Assembly (NCBI GenBank): GCA_023396555.1
Contig: JAEWWC010000056.1
Span: 1 to 10,728 of the forward strand
Reading direction: 5' to 3'
Source of the DNA: Bacillota bacterium
Lineage (GTDB): Bacteria; Bacillota; Clostridia; Christensenellales; SZUA-584
Length of the DNA: 10,728 bases
Shown: one piece after another, positions 1 to 6,409 of the stretch
Layout of the letters: each line of letters begins with the position of its first letter
How positions within the stretch are numbered: the stretch's first letter is position 1
Translations under genes and position numbers: made by a program
Notes under the pieces: generated by a model
What the model saw: the letters and a program-made list of their open reading frames with translations, nothing else
The model's database searches: none
Told to the model about the DNA's origin: nothing

Positions 1-3
1 GGC

Positions 4-309
4 GTGGCATCGTGGGAGCAGGCGTTCAAGGATCTGCAGCGGCTGGGCGGCAACGTGATCGTGGAGGTGGCGCGCCCTGACGCAGACGAGTTCGATTTCA
101 TCATCGGGCGCATCGAGATCATACTCAAACAGTCGGTATTTGTCCGGCACTTCGACGCGGATGGCATCTGGCAGGACAGGCCGGTGAAGATATACTACGG
201 GGATATCACAAGCGTCACGTTCGCGTCGCGTTATGTGAGCATTTTCTCCAAATATCTGGACGACCCGCCCAAGGCGGCGGTATCGCTGAATCTGAATCAG
301 ACAGAATAA
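4..309 (+). CDS. Small hypothetical protein, possibly LSm/SM-like; 5' end near window edge
   Basis: A 101-residue reading frame runs from a GTG at base 4 to a TAA at 307-309. The frame is open to base 1, so the true start may lie outside the window, and no ribosome binding site can be checked. I do not recognise a named family. The layout is a short N-terminal helix (about residues 3-13), then alternating hydrophobic strands with a Val-Glu-Val core, an Ile-Ile-Gly-Arg turn near residue 34 and an Asp-Ile-Thr-Ser-Val segment near residue 67. This strand-rich pattern recalls small SM/LSm-like barrel proteins, but that is only an impression. There is no signal peptide or membrane helix. The 103 bases after it contain no clear intrinsic terminator. 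It could be co-transcribed with the next gene. Confidence 0.6.
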   Translation: MASWEQAFKDLQRLGGNVIVEVARPDADEFDFIIGRIEIILKQSVFVRHFDADGIWQDRPVKIYYGDITSVTFASRYVSIFSKYLDDPPKAAVSLNLNQTE

Positions 310-412
310 TGTGGGAATATATTGATTAGTTACTTCATACATACGCGTCATCCGTCATAAAATTTCAGTCCCCCACATAATGATTAATGTGATCAATGAA
401 GGGGGATTTTTT

Positions 413-943
413 ATGGACACGAACATGAAAGGCGCTTCCGTCATGAAGGGCGCTCCCACTGCCAAAAGCGCCGCCAAGCCCGCTGCCAAAAAGTCGGGGA
501 CATTCTGGATGATGTTCAAAGCCGCGCTCAAGGGCACGCTGATATCGATGGTGTTTACCGTGGCGGTGACGCTGTTGTTCGCGCTGGTCATCAAGGAAAC
601 GGGCATGAAGGACAACACCATAGCCATTATCAACCAGGTGGTGAAGATAGGCGGTATCATACTCGCTTCATTCTTTGCCGTTAAGGGGCTGGAGGAGAAA
701 CAATGGCTGGTGGGCGGCATATCCGGCATACTGTTTATCGTGCTGAGCTATCTGATATTCTCGCTGATCGAGGGCGTGTTCGGCAACGTGGCGGTGCTGT
801 TCTCCAACCTGCTGATGGGCCTCTTGATCGGCCTCGTGTTCGCCATAATCGTCGCCAACTTCTTCGGTGCGGGCAAGCGCGCAGGTGGCGTCAAGAAGAG
901 CCGGCCGTCCAAGTCGCGGCGGATGAGCTTCAAGAAGAGCTGA
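413..943 (+). CDS. TIGR04086-like four-helix membrane protein
   Basis: A 176-residue integral membrane protein. I chose the ATG at 413 because a strong GAAGGGGGA ribosome binding site lies a few bases before it; the in-frame ATG at 380 lies upstream of that site. The N-terminal 40 residues are Ala/Lys-rich and probably disordered. Four hydrophobic segments follow at about residues 41-61, 76-92, 100-119 and 129-152. The C-terminal tail (about 155-176) is strongly basic, with many Lys and Arg. Topology, helix spacing and a position directly before a SCIFF gene match the TIGR04086/YrzE-like putative membrane proteins, which as I recall are often found near SCIFF loci in Clostridia. The family is usually about 110-120 residues, so both tails here are extensions. 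No function is known, and the family assignment is from memory and context. Confidence 0.75.
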   Translation: MDTNMKGASVMKGAPTAKSAAKPAAKKSGTFWMMFKAALKGTLISMVFTVAVTLLFALVIKETGMKDNTIAIINQVVKIGGIILASFFAVKGLEEKQWLVGGISGILFIVLSYLIFSLIEGVFGNVAVLFSNLLMGLLIGLVFAIIVANFFGAGKRAGGVKKSRPSKSRRMSFKKS

Positions 944-976
944 CGGTTGCGCGCAGCTACATATATGGCAATAAGC

Positions 977-1013
977 CGCGGGCAGGGCGGGTGTAAAGCC
1001 GGCTTTGCCCGCG
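977..1013. other. GC-rich inverted repeat upstream of scfA
   Basis: CGCGGGCA at 977-984 is the exact reverse complement of TGCCCGCG at 1006-1013, with a 21-base loop that can pair further. No T-run follows, so it is not a standard intrinsic terminator on either strand. It lies in the 205-base gap between the membrane protein and scfA. Confidence 0.45.
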
Positions 1014-1030
1014 TGCCGCGCCCCAAGACG

Positions 1031-1056
1031 CTTGCCATCCGGGCGCAGGCGGCAAG
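1031..1056. other. Second short inverted repeat upstream of scfA
   Basis: CTTGCC at 1031-1036 pairs with GGCAAG at 1051-1056 around a 14-base loop. No T-run follows. It ends about 15 bases before the proposed -35 box of scfA. The role is unknown and chance is possible in GC-rich DNA. Confidence 0.3.
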
Positions 1057-1070
1057 GCGCAAATAATATA

Positions 1071-1100
1071 TTGCAATATGTGGGCGATGTATTATATAAT
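1071..1100 (+). promoter_or_regulatory. Promoter for scfA
   Basis: TTGCAA (1071-1076) and a perfect TATAAT (1095-1100) are separated by 18 bases, a good housekeeping sigma promoter. Transcription would start near 1107 and leave a leader of about 40 bases before the scfA ATG. The AT-rich box stands out in otherwise GC-rich DNA. Confidence 0.65.
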
Positions 1101-1148
1101 CGGTTAGCAGCGATAAGCTATGCGCCAATTACATTTGGAGGGGTTACG

Positions 1149-1298
1149 ATGAAGCATATCAAAACGGTTGTAAAGGGCAGCCTGAAGACCAATAAAGAGA
1201 AAACGGGTTGCGGCGAGTGCCAGACGTCCTGCCAGTCGGCCTGCAAAACGTCGTGCACGCTGGCGAATCAGCGCTGTGAGAACATCAAACTCAGATAA
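1149..1298 (+). CDS. scfA: SCIFF precursor peptide (six cysteines in forty-five residues)
   Basis: A 49-residue ribosomal peptide precursor. The start is the ATG at 1149, five bases after a strong GGAGGGG site (1137-1143). It begins Met-Lys-His-Ile-Lys-Thr, as SCIFF peptides typically do, then has a lysine-rich leader (to about residue 20) and a core with exactly six cysteines at 21, 24, 28, 32, 36 and 43, ending Cys-Glu-Asn-Ile-Lys-Leu-Arg. In the studied Thermoanaerobacter homologue, as I recall, the maturase joins Cys32 to Thr37. Both residues are present here at the same numbers, so the same cross-link is likely. The adjacent radical SAM/SPASM gene is the expected partner. SCIFF is nearly universal in Clostridia; its biological role is still unknown. 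The peptide is probably expressed above its maturase because a terminator lies between the two genes. Confidence 0.95.
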   Translation: MKHIKTVVKGSLKTNKEKTGCGECQTSCQSACKTSCTLANQRCENIKLR

Positions 1299-1308
1299 CA
1301 ACGGACGC

Positions 1309-1322
1309 CTGTATACATACAG
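1309..1322. repeat. Perfect 14-base palindrome in the scfA-scfB spacer
   Basis: CTGTAT, a 2-base AC spacer, then ATACAG: a perfect inverted repeat starting 10 bases after the scfA stop. It has the shape of a repressor operator. It resembles, but is shorter than, the proteobacterial LexA box (CTGT-N8-ACAG; here the gap is six). No binding protein can be named. Confidence 0.45.
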
Positions 1323-1349
1323 TAGAAACGACAGGGTTTCCGGCAAAAC

Positions 1350-1374
1350 GCGGCGCTTTACTGCCGCCTTTTTT
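1350..1374 (+). terminator. Intrinsic terminator between scfA and scfB
   Basis: GCGGCG (1350-1355) pairs with TGCCGC (1362-1367), including one G-U pair, around a 6-base loop. One C then precedes a run of six T (1369-1374) followed by GTTT. This is a standard intrinsic terminator. With no other clear promoter before scfB, read-through would set maturase expression, leaving more precursor than enzyme. CGGCA at 1341-1345 could pair with TGCCG at 1362-1366 instead, breaking the terminator stem. Confidence 0.7.
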
Positions 1375-1401
1375 GTTTAAAACGAATCGGGAGTTGAAAT
1401 A

Positions 1402-2727
1402 TTGATACACGCATTTGAATATGACGGGGATTACTACGCGCTGGACGTGGAGACGGGCAGCGTGCATTTGCTGGACAGGCCGGCGTATGACGCGCTGGAG
1501 CGGCTGGAGCGGCTGGACGCGGAGGGCGGCGACATCGATGCGGCGCTGGCAGAGCCGGACGCGGTGATGGCCGAGCTGAAGGAGCTCAAGGACGAGGGGC
1601 TGCTGTTCTCGCCCGCGGACGAGGATACGGCGACGCCGGTGAGCGTGGTGAAGGCGATGTGCCTGCACCTCGCGCACGACTGCAATCTGCGCTGCGCTTA
1701 CTGCTTTGCCAAGGGCGGAGCGTTTGCGGGGCGGCGCGAGCTGATGAGCGAGGCGGTGGCGCACGCCGCCATCGACTGGCTGGTACAGGCCTCAGGCACG
1801 CGGCGCAACCTCGAGGTGGACTTCTTCGGTGGGGAGCCGCTGATGAACTTCGACGTGCTGAAAAGCACGGTGGCCTATGCGCGCTCATTGGAGGCGCAGT
1901 ATAACAAGCATTTTCGTTTTACGCTGACCACCAATGCGTACGAGGTGTCGGACGAGATGCGCGCGTACATCGAGGAACACATGCACAATGTTGTGGTCAG
2001 CATCGATGGGCGGCCGCACGTGCACGACGCGGTGCGCAAGTCGGCGGGCGGTGGCGGCAGCTACGAGCAGGTGAAGCGCAACGCGCAGAAGCTGCTGCTG
2101 AACCGTAAAGGCGAGTACTACGTGCGCGGCACGTTCACCGCAAAGAATCTGGACTTCGCCGAGGACGTGCTGCACGTGGCGGACATGGGTTTCGCGGGGG
2201 TGTCCATCGAGCCGGTTGTGACCTCGGGCGCAAACGCCATCAAGGAGGAACATCTGCCGGCGGTGTTCGCCGAATACGACCGGCTGGCACAGGAATATGT
2301 GCGGCGGCGCAAAGGGGGCGAGGGGTTCACGTTCTTCCACTTCATGGTGGACTTGAACGCGGGACCGTGCCGATTGAAGCGCATACGCGGCTGCGGAGCG
2401 GGCACCGAGTACGTGGCCGTCGCGCCGACGGGCGACATCTACCCGTGCCACCAGTTTGTGGGCAGGCCGGAGTACAGGATGGCGCACGTGGACGGGGGCA
2501 AGCTGGACGAAACGCTCGCAGAGAAGTTCTTCGCCTGCAGTATCGACAATATGGACGCCTGCAAAAAATGCTGGGCAAAATATTACTGCAGCGGCGGGTG
2601 CGCCGCAGCGAACGTGAATATCAACAACGACATGATGAAACCGTACGAAGTGGGCTGCGCGATGCAGAGGAAGCGTCTGGAACTGGCGCTGGGCATCGCG
2701 GTGGCGGAGCGGTTGGAGGAACCATGA
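1402..2727 (+). CDS. scfB: SCIFF radical SAM thioether maturase
   Basis: A 441-residue radical SAM/SPASM enzyme that forms Cys-to-alpha-carbon thioether bonds in the ScfA peptide (TIGR03974 type). The TTG at 1402 is chosen because a CGGGAG site lies about 8 bases upstream and the product then begins Met-Ile-His, as in homologues. Residues 1-80 form the peptide-binding RRE-like domain. The SAM-binding 4Fe-4S motif CxxxCxxC is Cys94, Cys98 and Cys101, followed by Phe-Phe-Gly-Gly-Glu-Pro (141-146). The C-terminal SPASM region carries many cysteines for two auxiliary clusters: 323, 331, 349, 379, 387, 390, 396, 400 and 419. Length matches the family (about 450). It lies 103 bases after scfA behind a terminator and overlaps the next gene by 4 bases (ATGA), which suggests translational coupling. 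It is intact. Confidence 0.95.
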   Translation: MIHAFEYDGDYYALDVETGSVHLLDRPAYDALERLERLDAEGGDIDAALAEPDAVMAELKELKDEGLLFSPADEDTATPVSVVKAMCLHLAHDCNLRCAYCFAKGGAFAGRRELMSEAVAHAAIDWLVQASGTRRNLEVDFFGGEPLMNFDVLKSTVAYARSLEAQYNKHFRFTLTTNAYEVSDEMRAYIEEHMHNVVVSIDGRPHVHDAVRKSAGGGGSYEQVKRNAQKLLLNRKGEYYVRGTFTAKNLDFAEDVLHVADMGFAGVSIEPVVTSGANAIKEEHLPAVFAEYDRLAQEYVRRRKGGEGFTFFHFMVDLNAGPCRLKRIRGCGAGTEYVAVAPTGDIYPCHQFVGRPEYRMAHVDGGKLDETLAEKFFACSIDNMDACKKCWAKYYCSGGCAAANVNINNDMMKPYEVGCAMQRKRLELALGIAVAERLEEP

Positions 2728-3239
2728 TACAGTCAGTGAACGGCAAGACGCCGGACAAGCCGGTGAGCGCGTATGTGCATATCAGCGCAATGGTGATTGG
2801 CGACGTGAAGCTGGGGCAGAGCAGCAGCGTGTGGCCCTACGCGGTGGTGCGGGGGGACATGGCACAGATCGTTATCGGCGACGGCACCAACATACAGGAT
2901 GGCTGCGTGCTGCACACCGGTAAGTTCAAGCTCAAGATCGGCAACCGCGTGACGGTGGGGCACCGTGCGGTGCTGCACTCGTGCGAGATCGGCAGCGGCA
3001 CGCTGGTGGGTGCGGGCGCGATCATTCTGGACGCGGCGAAGATCGGGGAGGACTGCGTGATAGCGGCGGGGACGCTGATACCCGGGGGCAAGGTGATACC
3101 GCCCGGCAGCTTCGTGGTGGGGCATCCGGCGCAGATTGTCCGCGACGCGACGCCCGACGAGGTGGCGCACACTTCCGAGATATGCTCACAGTATGAGGCG
3201 CTGGCCAAAGCGTATGTCAAGACGGGGATACTGCGCTAA
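2724..3239 (+). CDS. Gamma-carbonic-anhydrase-like left-handed beta-helix protein
   Basis: A 171-residue protein of the gamma-carbonic anhydrase / YrdA / PaaY family. The ATG at 2724 lies inside the end of scfB (ATGA overlap) and has a GGAGGA site just before it. Hexapeptide repeats of the Ile-Gly-x-x-x type run from about residue 23 to 135 and would form a trimeric left-handed beta helix. The three zinc-ligand histidines are visible as His64, His80 and His85, and the conserved Val-Arg-Gly-Asp (42-45) and Gln58-Asp59 are present. The C-terminus (about 145-171) should form the long helix packed along the barrel. Zinc binding is therefore likely. Actual CO2 hydration is not assured, since many members lack measurable activity or act on CoA esters. 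A functional link to SCIFF is not established. Its stop lies 7 bases from that of the convergent glpP. Confidence 0.88.
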   Translation: MIQSVNGKTPDKPVSAYVHISAMVIGDVKLGQSSSVWPYAVVRGDMAQIVIGDGTNIQDGCVLHTGKFKLKIGNRVTVGHRAVLHSCEIGSGTLVGAGAIILDAAKIGEDCVIAAGTLIPGGKVIPPGSFVVGHPAQIVRDATPDEVAHTSEICSQYEALAKAYVKTGILR

Positions 3240-3246
3240 AGCTTGA

Positions 3247-3813
3247 TCAGGTCTCCAGCCACAGCGGCGCGCTGCCCGTGGAGACGCCGATGGCACCCGA
3301 CGCAAGCGCGTCGATCACCTGACGGCGCTCGGTGACGAGGCCGCCCGCGATGACAGGGATGTCCACCGACTGCGAAAACCGGCGGATGACATCGGGAATG
3401 ACGCCCGGCATCAGCTCGACCATGGATGGACGCACCTTCTCAGCCGTCTTCACCGAGTTCTCGAACGAGGCGCTGTCCACCATGAAGAAACGCTGGATGC
3501 AGAATATGCCGTTGTCCCGCGCGTATTTGACCAGGCCGCTGCGCGTGCTGATGATGCCGCTCGGGCTCATGCTGGTCTGTATGTAGTCGAGGGCACGCGC
3601 GCTGGCCGCAAGGCCGTCGATCAGGTCCATATGCAAAAACACGTGGCTGCCGGCTGCCTTGGCCATGTCTACCAGCGCCCGGGCTGAAAATATGTCGGTA
3701 TTGAGCAAAAACACGGTGGGCACTTTCAGCTCCAATGCGCGCTCCAGCGCCGGGCGCGTCTGCACGGCGGCGATGATCGGGTTGTCGCGGATCACTTCAA
3801 TATAATCGTGCAC
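3247..3813 (-). CDS. glpP: Glycerol-3-phosphate-responsive antiterminator GlpP
   Basis: A 188-residue TIM-barrel RNA-binding regulator (PF04309). In Bacillus subtilis GlpP, when bound to glycerol-3-phosphate, prevents termination in the leaders of glp operons. The GTG at 3813 is chosen because AAGGAG (3821-3826 on this strand) lies 7 bases upstream. Family motifs are all visible: Phe-Leu-His-Met-Asp-Leu-Ile-Asp-Gly (59-67), Gly-Ile-Ile-Ser-Thr-Arg (86-91), Gln-Arg-Phe-Phe (107-110), Glu-Leu-Met-Pro-Gly-Val (134-139), Ile-Ala-Gly-Gly-Leu (155-159) and a Gly-Val-Ser-Thr-Gly phosphate loop (176-180). Length is normal. No glpF, glpK or glpD is present in the window, so its targets lie elsewhere. 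It is transcribed alone, divergently from a lipase-like gene and convergent with the carbonic-anhydrase-like gene. Confidence 0.95.
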   Translation of the reverse strand: MHDYIEVIRDNPIIAAVQTRPALERALELKVPTVFLLNTDIFSARALVDMAKAAGSHVFLHMDLIDGLAASARALDYIQTSMSPSGIISTRSGLVKYARDNGIFCIQRFFMVDSASFENSVKTAEKVRPSMVELMPGVIPDVIRRFSQSVDIPVIAGGLVTERRQVIDALASGAIGVSTGSAPLWLET

Positions 3814-3843
3814 GGTTTTTCTCCTTAATATATACCTATACTC

Positions 3844-3871
3844 ATTATATCATAATTCCGCATGGTGTAAA
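3844..3871 (-). promoter_or_regulatory. Promoter for glpP
   Basis: Read on the minus strand, TTTACA (3871-3866) and a perfect TATAAT (3849-3844) are 16 bases apart. The -10 box lies about 30 bases before the glpP start, leaving a short leader. I see no stem-loop in that leader, so GlpP does not appear to control its own gene by antitermination. Confidence 0.65.
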
Positions 3872-3905
3872 CTTAACTGCAAACACAGTACAAATTCGGG
3901 TACTA

Positions 3906-3934
3906 TTTACAAAGATTATCGACAATGATATGAT
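3906..3934 (+). promoter_or_regulatory. Promoter for the alpha/beta hydrolase operon
   Basis: TTTACA (3906-3911) and TATGAT (3929-3934) are 17 bases apart, about 20 bases before the hydrolase start and its GGAGGT site. The -35 box is identical to that of the divergent glpP promoter. AGTAC (3887-3891) and GTACT (3900-3904) form an inverted repeat between the two -35 boxes. Confidence 0.6.
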
Positions 3935-3955
3935 AAAAATGGAGGTACTGTGTGC

Positions 3956-4879
3956 ATGGCGTACAAGGAATTCTCCCTCTTTTCATCGGACGGAACGGCA
4001 CTGAGTGTATACAGCTGGCTGCCGGACGCGCCCGTTGCCGCAGTGCAGATCGCGCACGGCGCGGTGGAACATGCTTTACGCTACAATCACTTTGCGCAGC
4101 ATCTGGCGGACAATGGTTTTGCCGTATACGCGAACGATCACCGGGGCCACGGCAAAACGGCAGGCAGACCGGAAAACGTGGCTTGCTTGGGCGAGAAGGG
4201 CGGCGGCTTTTTACAGTCGGTGAAGGACATGCATCTGCTGACTGCGCATATCAGGGAAGCGCACCCCGGCCTCCCGGTGTTCCTGCTGGGGCACAGCATG
4301 GGTTCGCTGATGGCGCGTGTATACGCGTCGCGCTGGGGCGTGGAGCTTCATGGGCTGGTGCTTACAGGAACGGGCCGTGTCAGTCCGGCGCTGATCGCGC
4401 TGGTGCGCGGCATCGCCAAAACGGTTTCGGCGCTGTATGGGCGTAAGCACAGATCGCCGTTGTGCCACAAGCTGGTGTTTGACACGCTGAACCGACCCTT
4501 CAAAGGCGCGACGGGCAGCGAGTTCATCAGCAGCGACGACGCGGTGGTGCAGGCTTACGCGGCGGACGAGTACTGCGGCAACACGGCGACGGCAGCGTTC
4601 ATCGACGAACTGCTGTACGGTACGCGGGCGGCATTCAAAAAAGAGACGTTTGAAGGCACTCCCAAAAACCTTCCGCTGTTCATCGGTTCGGGCGAGCTGG
4701 ATACCATGGGCGGATCCGGCCTCAGGGAAGTGAAAAAAGACGTGGCGGACTACCAGAAGGCCGGCATGACCGACATGGAGTTCCATATCTATGAAGGTAT
4801 GCGCCACGAGATACTCAACGAAAAACAAAAGCAGCGCGTCTACGACGATATTCTGGCGTGGCTGAGGAAAAGGATATAA
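3956..4879 (+). CDS. Alpha/beta hydrolase, monoacylglycerol lipase / lysophospholipase-like
   Basis: A 307-residue serine hydrolase of the Hydrolase_4 (serine aminopeptidase S33-like) group. I chose the ATG at 3956, 9 bases after GGAGGT (3941-3946), over the GTG at 3950, which is too close to that site. The catalytic triad is readable: Ser114 in Gly-His-Ser-Met-Gly (112-116), Asp249 in a Gly-Glu-Leu-Asp context, and His284 in Met-Arg-His-Glu. An oxyanion-hole region (about 34-38, His-Gly-Ala-Val-Glu) and the Asp-His-Arg-Gly-His-Gly motif (61-66) are typical of bacterial monoglyceride lipases and lysophospholipase L2-like enzymes. Residues about 145-220 form the lid. There is no signal peptide, so it should be cytoplasmic. 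The exact substrate is unknown. The divergent glpP gene hints at glycerol-containing lipids, which is inference. The next gene follows after 7 bases and is probably co-transcribed. Confidence 0.88.
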   Translation: MAYKEFSLFSSDGTALSVYSWLPDAPVAAVQIAHGAVEHALRYNHFAQHLADNGFAVYANDHRGHGKTAGRPENVACLGEKGGGFLQSVKDMHLLTAHIREAHPGLPVFLLGHSMGSLMARVYASRWGVELHGLVLTGTGRVSPALIALVRGIAKTVSALYGRKHRSPLCHKLVFDTLNRPFKGATGSEFISSDDAVVQAYAADEYCGNTATAAFIDELLYGTRAAFKKETFEGTPKNLPLFIGSGELDTMGGSGLREVKKDVADYQKAGMTDMEFHIYEGMRHEILNEKQKQRVYDDILAWLRKRI

Positions 4880-4886
4880 CGGCTTC

Positions 4887-6011
4887 ATGAAGGTATACAG
4901 GCTCGGCATATTGGGTTTTGGCACCATCGGGCGGGTTCATGCATACGCGGCGGGCGCGCTTCCCTTTTTATATGACCTGCCGTTCGGAATCAGGCTGGCA
5001 GGCGTGTATAACCGAACGTTTGAGAAGGCGCAGAACGCAGTGGACAAGATGGGCTTCGAGTTTGCGGCACGCACCCCCGAGGAGCTGATCGCGCGGGACG
5101 ATATCGACGCCATCAGTTTATGCCTCCCCAACAGCCAGCACGCGCAGTATGCCGTAATGGCGCTGGAATCAGGAAAGCACCTGTACTGCGAAAAGCCGAT
5201 TGCGACCAGCTATGCCGAGGCGCTGCGCATCAAGGAAGCGGCCGGCAAGTCGGGCAAGGTGGCACAGATGGTGTTCAACAACCGCCACTTTCCGGCGGTG
5301 ATGCGCGCGAAGCAGTTGGTGGACGAAGGGCGGCTGGGCCGTCTGCTGTCATTTCAGGTGACATACAACCACGCATCCAATGTGGATGCGGACAAGAAAT
5401 ATACGTGGCGGTTTTCCCGCGAGCTGTCGGGTACCGGCACGCTGGCGGACATGGGTTCCCATGCGATCGATCTGCTTTGCTTCCTCGCCGGGCCGATAGC
5501 GGGGCTAAACGCTTCGCTGCAAACGGCGACGGCGCAGCGGCCGGACGGCGGCAGCCTGAAGGCAGTGGACGTGGACGACGCGGTTTATATGATGGCGCAG
5601 CTGAAAAACGGTGCTATGGGTACCATCACGGCTTCCAAGCTGGCCACAGGCACCAACGACGATCTGGACATCCGGCTGTTCGGCGACAAGGGCGCGCTGC
5701 GCTTCAACGCGGACTATCCCAACACTGTGGAGTTCTACGACAACACCGACCCGGATGGGGCGTTCGGCGGCAGTCGCGGCTTCAAGGCGATAGAGTCGTA
5801 CCAGCGCTATGAGGCGCCGGGCGGGCAGATACCCGCGCCCAAGCTGGCCATCGGCTGGGTGAGGGCGCATGTGCACAGCATGTACACGTTCTTCAACAGC
5901 ATTCACACGGGTTGTGCACCATCTCCCTCCATTGAGGACGGCGTGTACAATCAGTATGTGCTGGACAAGGCGGTCGAATCCGCGGCAGCCGGCACATGGG
6001 TAATGCTGTAA
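4887..6011 (+). CDS. Gfo/Idh/MocA-family NAD(P)-dependent oxidoreductase
   Basis: A 374-residue oxidoreductase. The N-terminal Rossmann fold has the dinucleotide motif Gly10-x-Gly12-x-x-Gly15, and the family Glu-Lys-Pro motif is at 102-104, whose lysine is normally catalytic. The C-terminal sheet domain starts near residue 125 and has the conserved Asp-Met-Gly-Ser-His-Ala-Ile-Asp segment (188-195), in which His192 is the usual second catalytic residue. Length is normal and the gene is intact. Family members oxidise or reduce sugars, inositols, amino sugars or similar polyols; the substrate cannot be read from the sequence. The ATG at 4887 lies 7 bases after the hydrolase stop with only a distant AAAAGGA before it, so translation may depend on the upstream gene. 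No intrinsic terminator follows before the promoter of the next operon. Confidence 0.9.
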   Translation: MKVYRLGILGFGTIGRVHAYAAGALPFLYDLPFGIRLAGVYNRTFEKAQNAVDKMGFEFAARTPEELIARDDIDAISLCLPNSQHAQYAVMALESGKHLYCEKPIATSYAEALRIKEAAGKSGKVAQMVFNNRHFPAVMRAKQLVDEGRLGRLLSFQVTYNHASNVDADKKYTWRFSRELSGTGTLADMGSHAIDLLCFLAGPIAGLNASLQTATAQRPDGGSLKAVDVDDAVYMMAQLKNGAMGTITASKLATGTNDDLDIRLFGDKGALRFNADYPNTVEFYDNTDPDGAFGGSRGFKAIESYQRYEAPGGQIPAPKLAIGWVRAHVHSMYTFFNSIHTGCAPSPSIEDGVYNQYVLDKAVESAAAGTWVML

Positions 6012-6053
6012 AGAAAAGTTTAACAGTTTTTTGGACAAGATGTAGCAAGTATG

Positions 6054-6062
6054 TGATATAAT
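6054..6062 (+). promoter_or_regulatory. Extended -10 promoter of the sigma module
   Basis: TGATATAAT at 6054-6062 fits the extended -10 motif TGnTATAAT, which works with a poor -35 box. The nearest -35-like sequence, TTGGAC at 6031-6036, is 20 bases away, too far for normal spacing. A GTTTAA at 6018-6023 has no GGGTAT partner at 12-15 bases, so I see no sigma-B-type promoter here. The start of the first gene lies 26 bases downstream. Confidence 0.6.
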
Positions 6063-6088
6063 CATGGAAATGAACAGGAGGATGGCCT

Positions 6089-6409
6089 ATGCTCTTGGAT
6101 GCGAATTACGATGAAGGGATGGACAAATGGGATGTGCATCTCTATGGTGAGGTGGATATCTACAACGCTGACAGCTTAAAGTCCGAACTGCACGCCCTGA
6201 TCGATGAGAGAAAGGCGGACATCGTGCTGGACTGCACAAGCCTCAAGTACATTGATTCGACGGGTCTTGGGGTATTGGTGAGCGCCCTCAAAAAGGTAAA
6301 AGAGGCCGAAAGACAGATAAGCATTGTCAGCTTAAAGCCGCATATCGCCAAAATTTTTACGCTGACCGGGCTGGATAAAATCTTCGATATTGAGGTGAAG
6401 GAGACGTGA
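6089..6409 (+). CDS. STAS-domain anti-sigma factor antagonist, RsbV/SpoIIAA-like
   Basis: A 106-residue single STAS domain. Such proteins, when unphosphorylated, bind an RsbW/SpoIIAB-type kinase and free the sigma factor; the kinase inactivates them by phosphorylating one serine. The signature Asp-Ser-Thr-Gly-Leu-Gly is at 56-61, so Ser57 is the expected phosphorylation site (Ser56-58 in RsbV and SpoIIAA). The C-terminal part (about 85-100) has the usual Ile-Phe-x-Leu-Thr-Gly-Leu-x-Lys-Ile-Phe ending. The start at 6089 has an excellent AGGAGG site (6076-6081) 7 bases upstream. The GTG of the next gene overlaps its stop (GTGA). The sequence is closer in feel to RsbV than to SpoIIAA, but I made no alignment, so the symbol is left open. 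Confidence 0.92.
   Translation: MLLDANYDEGMDKWDVHLYGEVDIYNADSLKSELHALIDERKADIVLDCTSLKYIDSTGLGVLVSALKKVKEAERQISIVSLKPHIAKIFTLTGLDKIFDIEVKET

Noticed and set aside
310..378. Inverted repeat ATGTGGG (309-315) and CCCACAT (372-378) after the first gene
   Set aside because: The arms are 56 bases apart, only 7 pairs long and not followed by a T-run, so terminator or operator function cannot be supported.
1309..1322. A LexA (SOS) box
   Set aside because: The half-site gap is 6 rather than 8 bases for the proteobacterial box, and it does not match the CGAAC-type Firmicutes box.
1885..2487. Minus-strand frame of 200 codons inside scfB
   Set aside because: The His/Arg/Val-rich product is typical of an antisense shadow of a GC-rich gene. 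scfB has all the expected motifs on the plus strand.
2367..2723. Upstream extension of the carbonic-anhydrase-like frame into scfB
   Set aside because: The stretch is Arg/Gly-rich shadow sequence. The ATG at 2724 has a ribosome binding site and matches the family start.
6018..6043. GTTTAA before the STAS gene as a sigma-B or sigma-F promoter
   Set aside because: No GGGTAT-like or sigma-F-like -10 element lies at the right distance. The extended TATAAT box further down is a better explanation.
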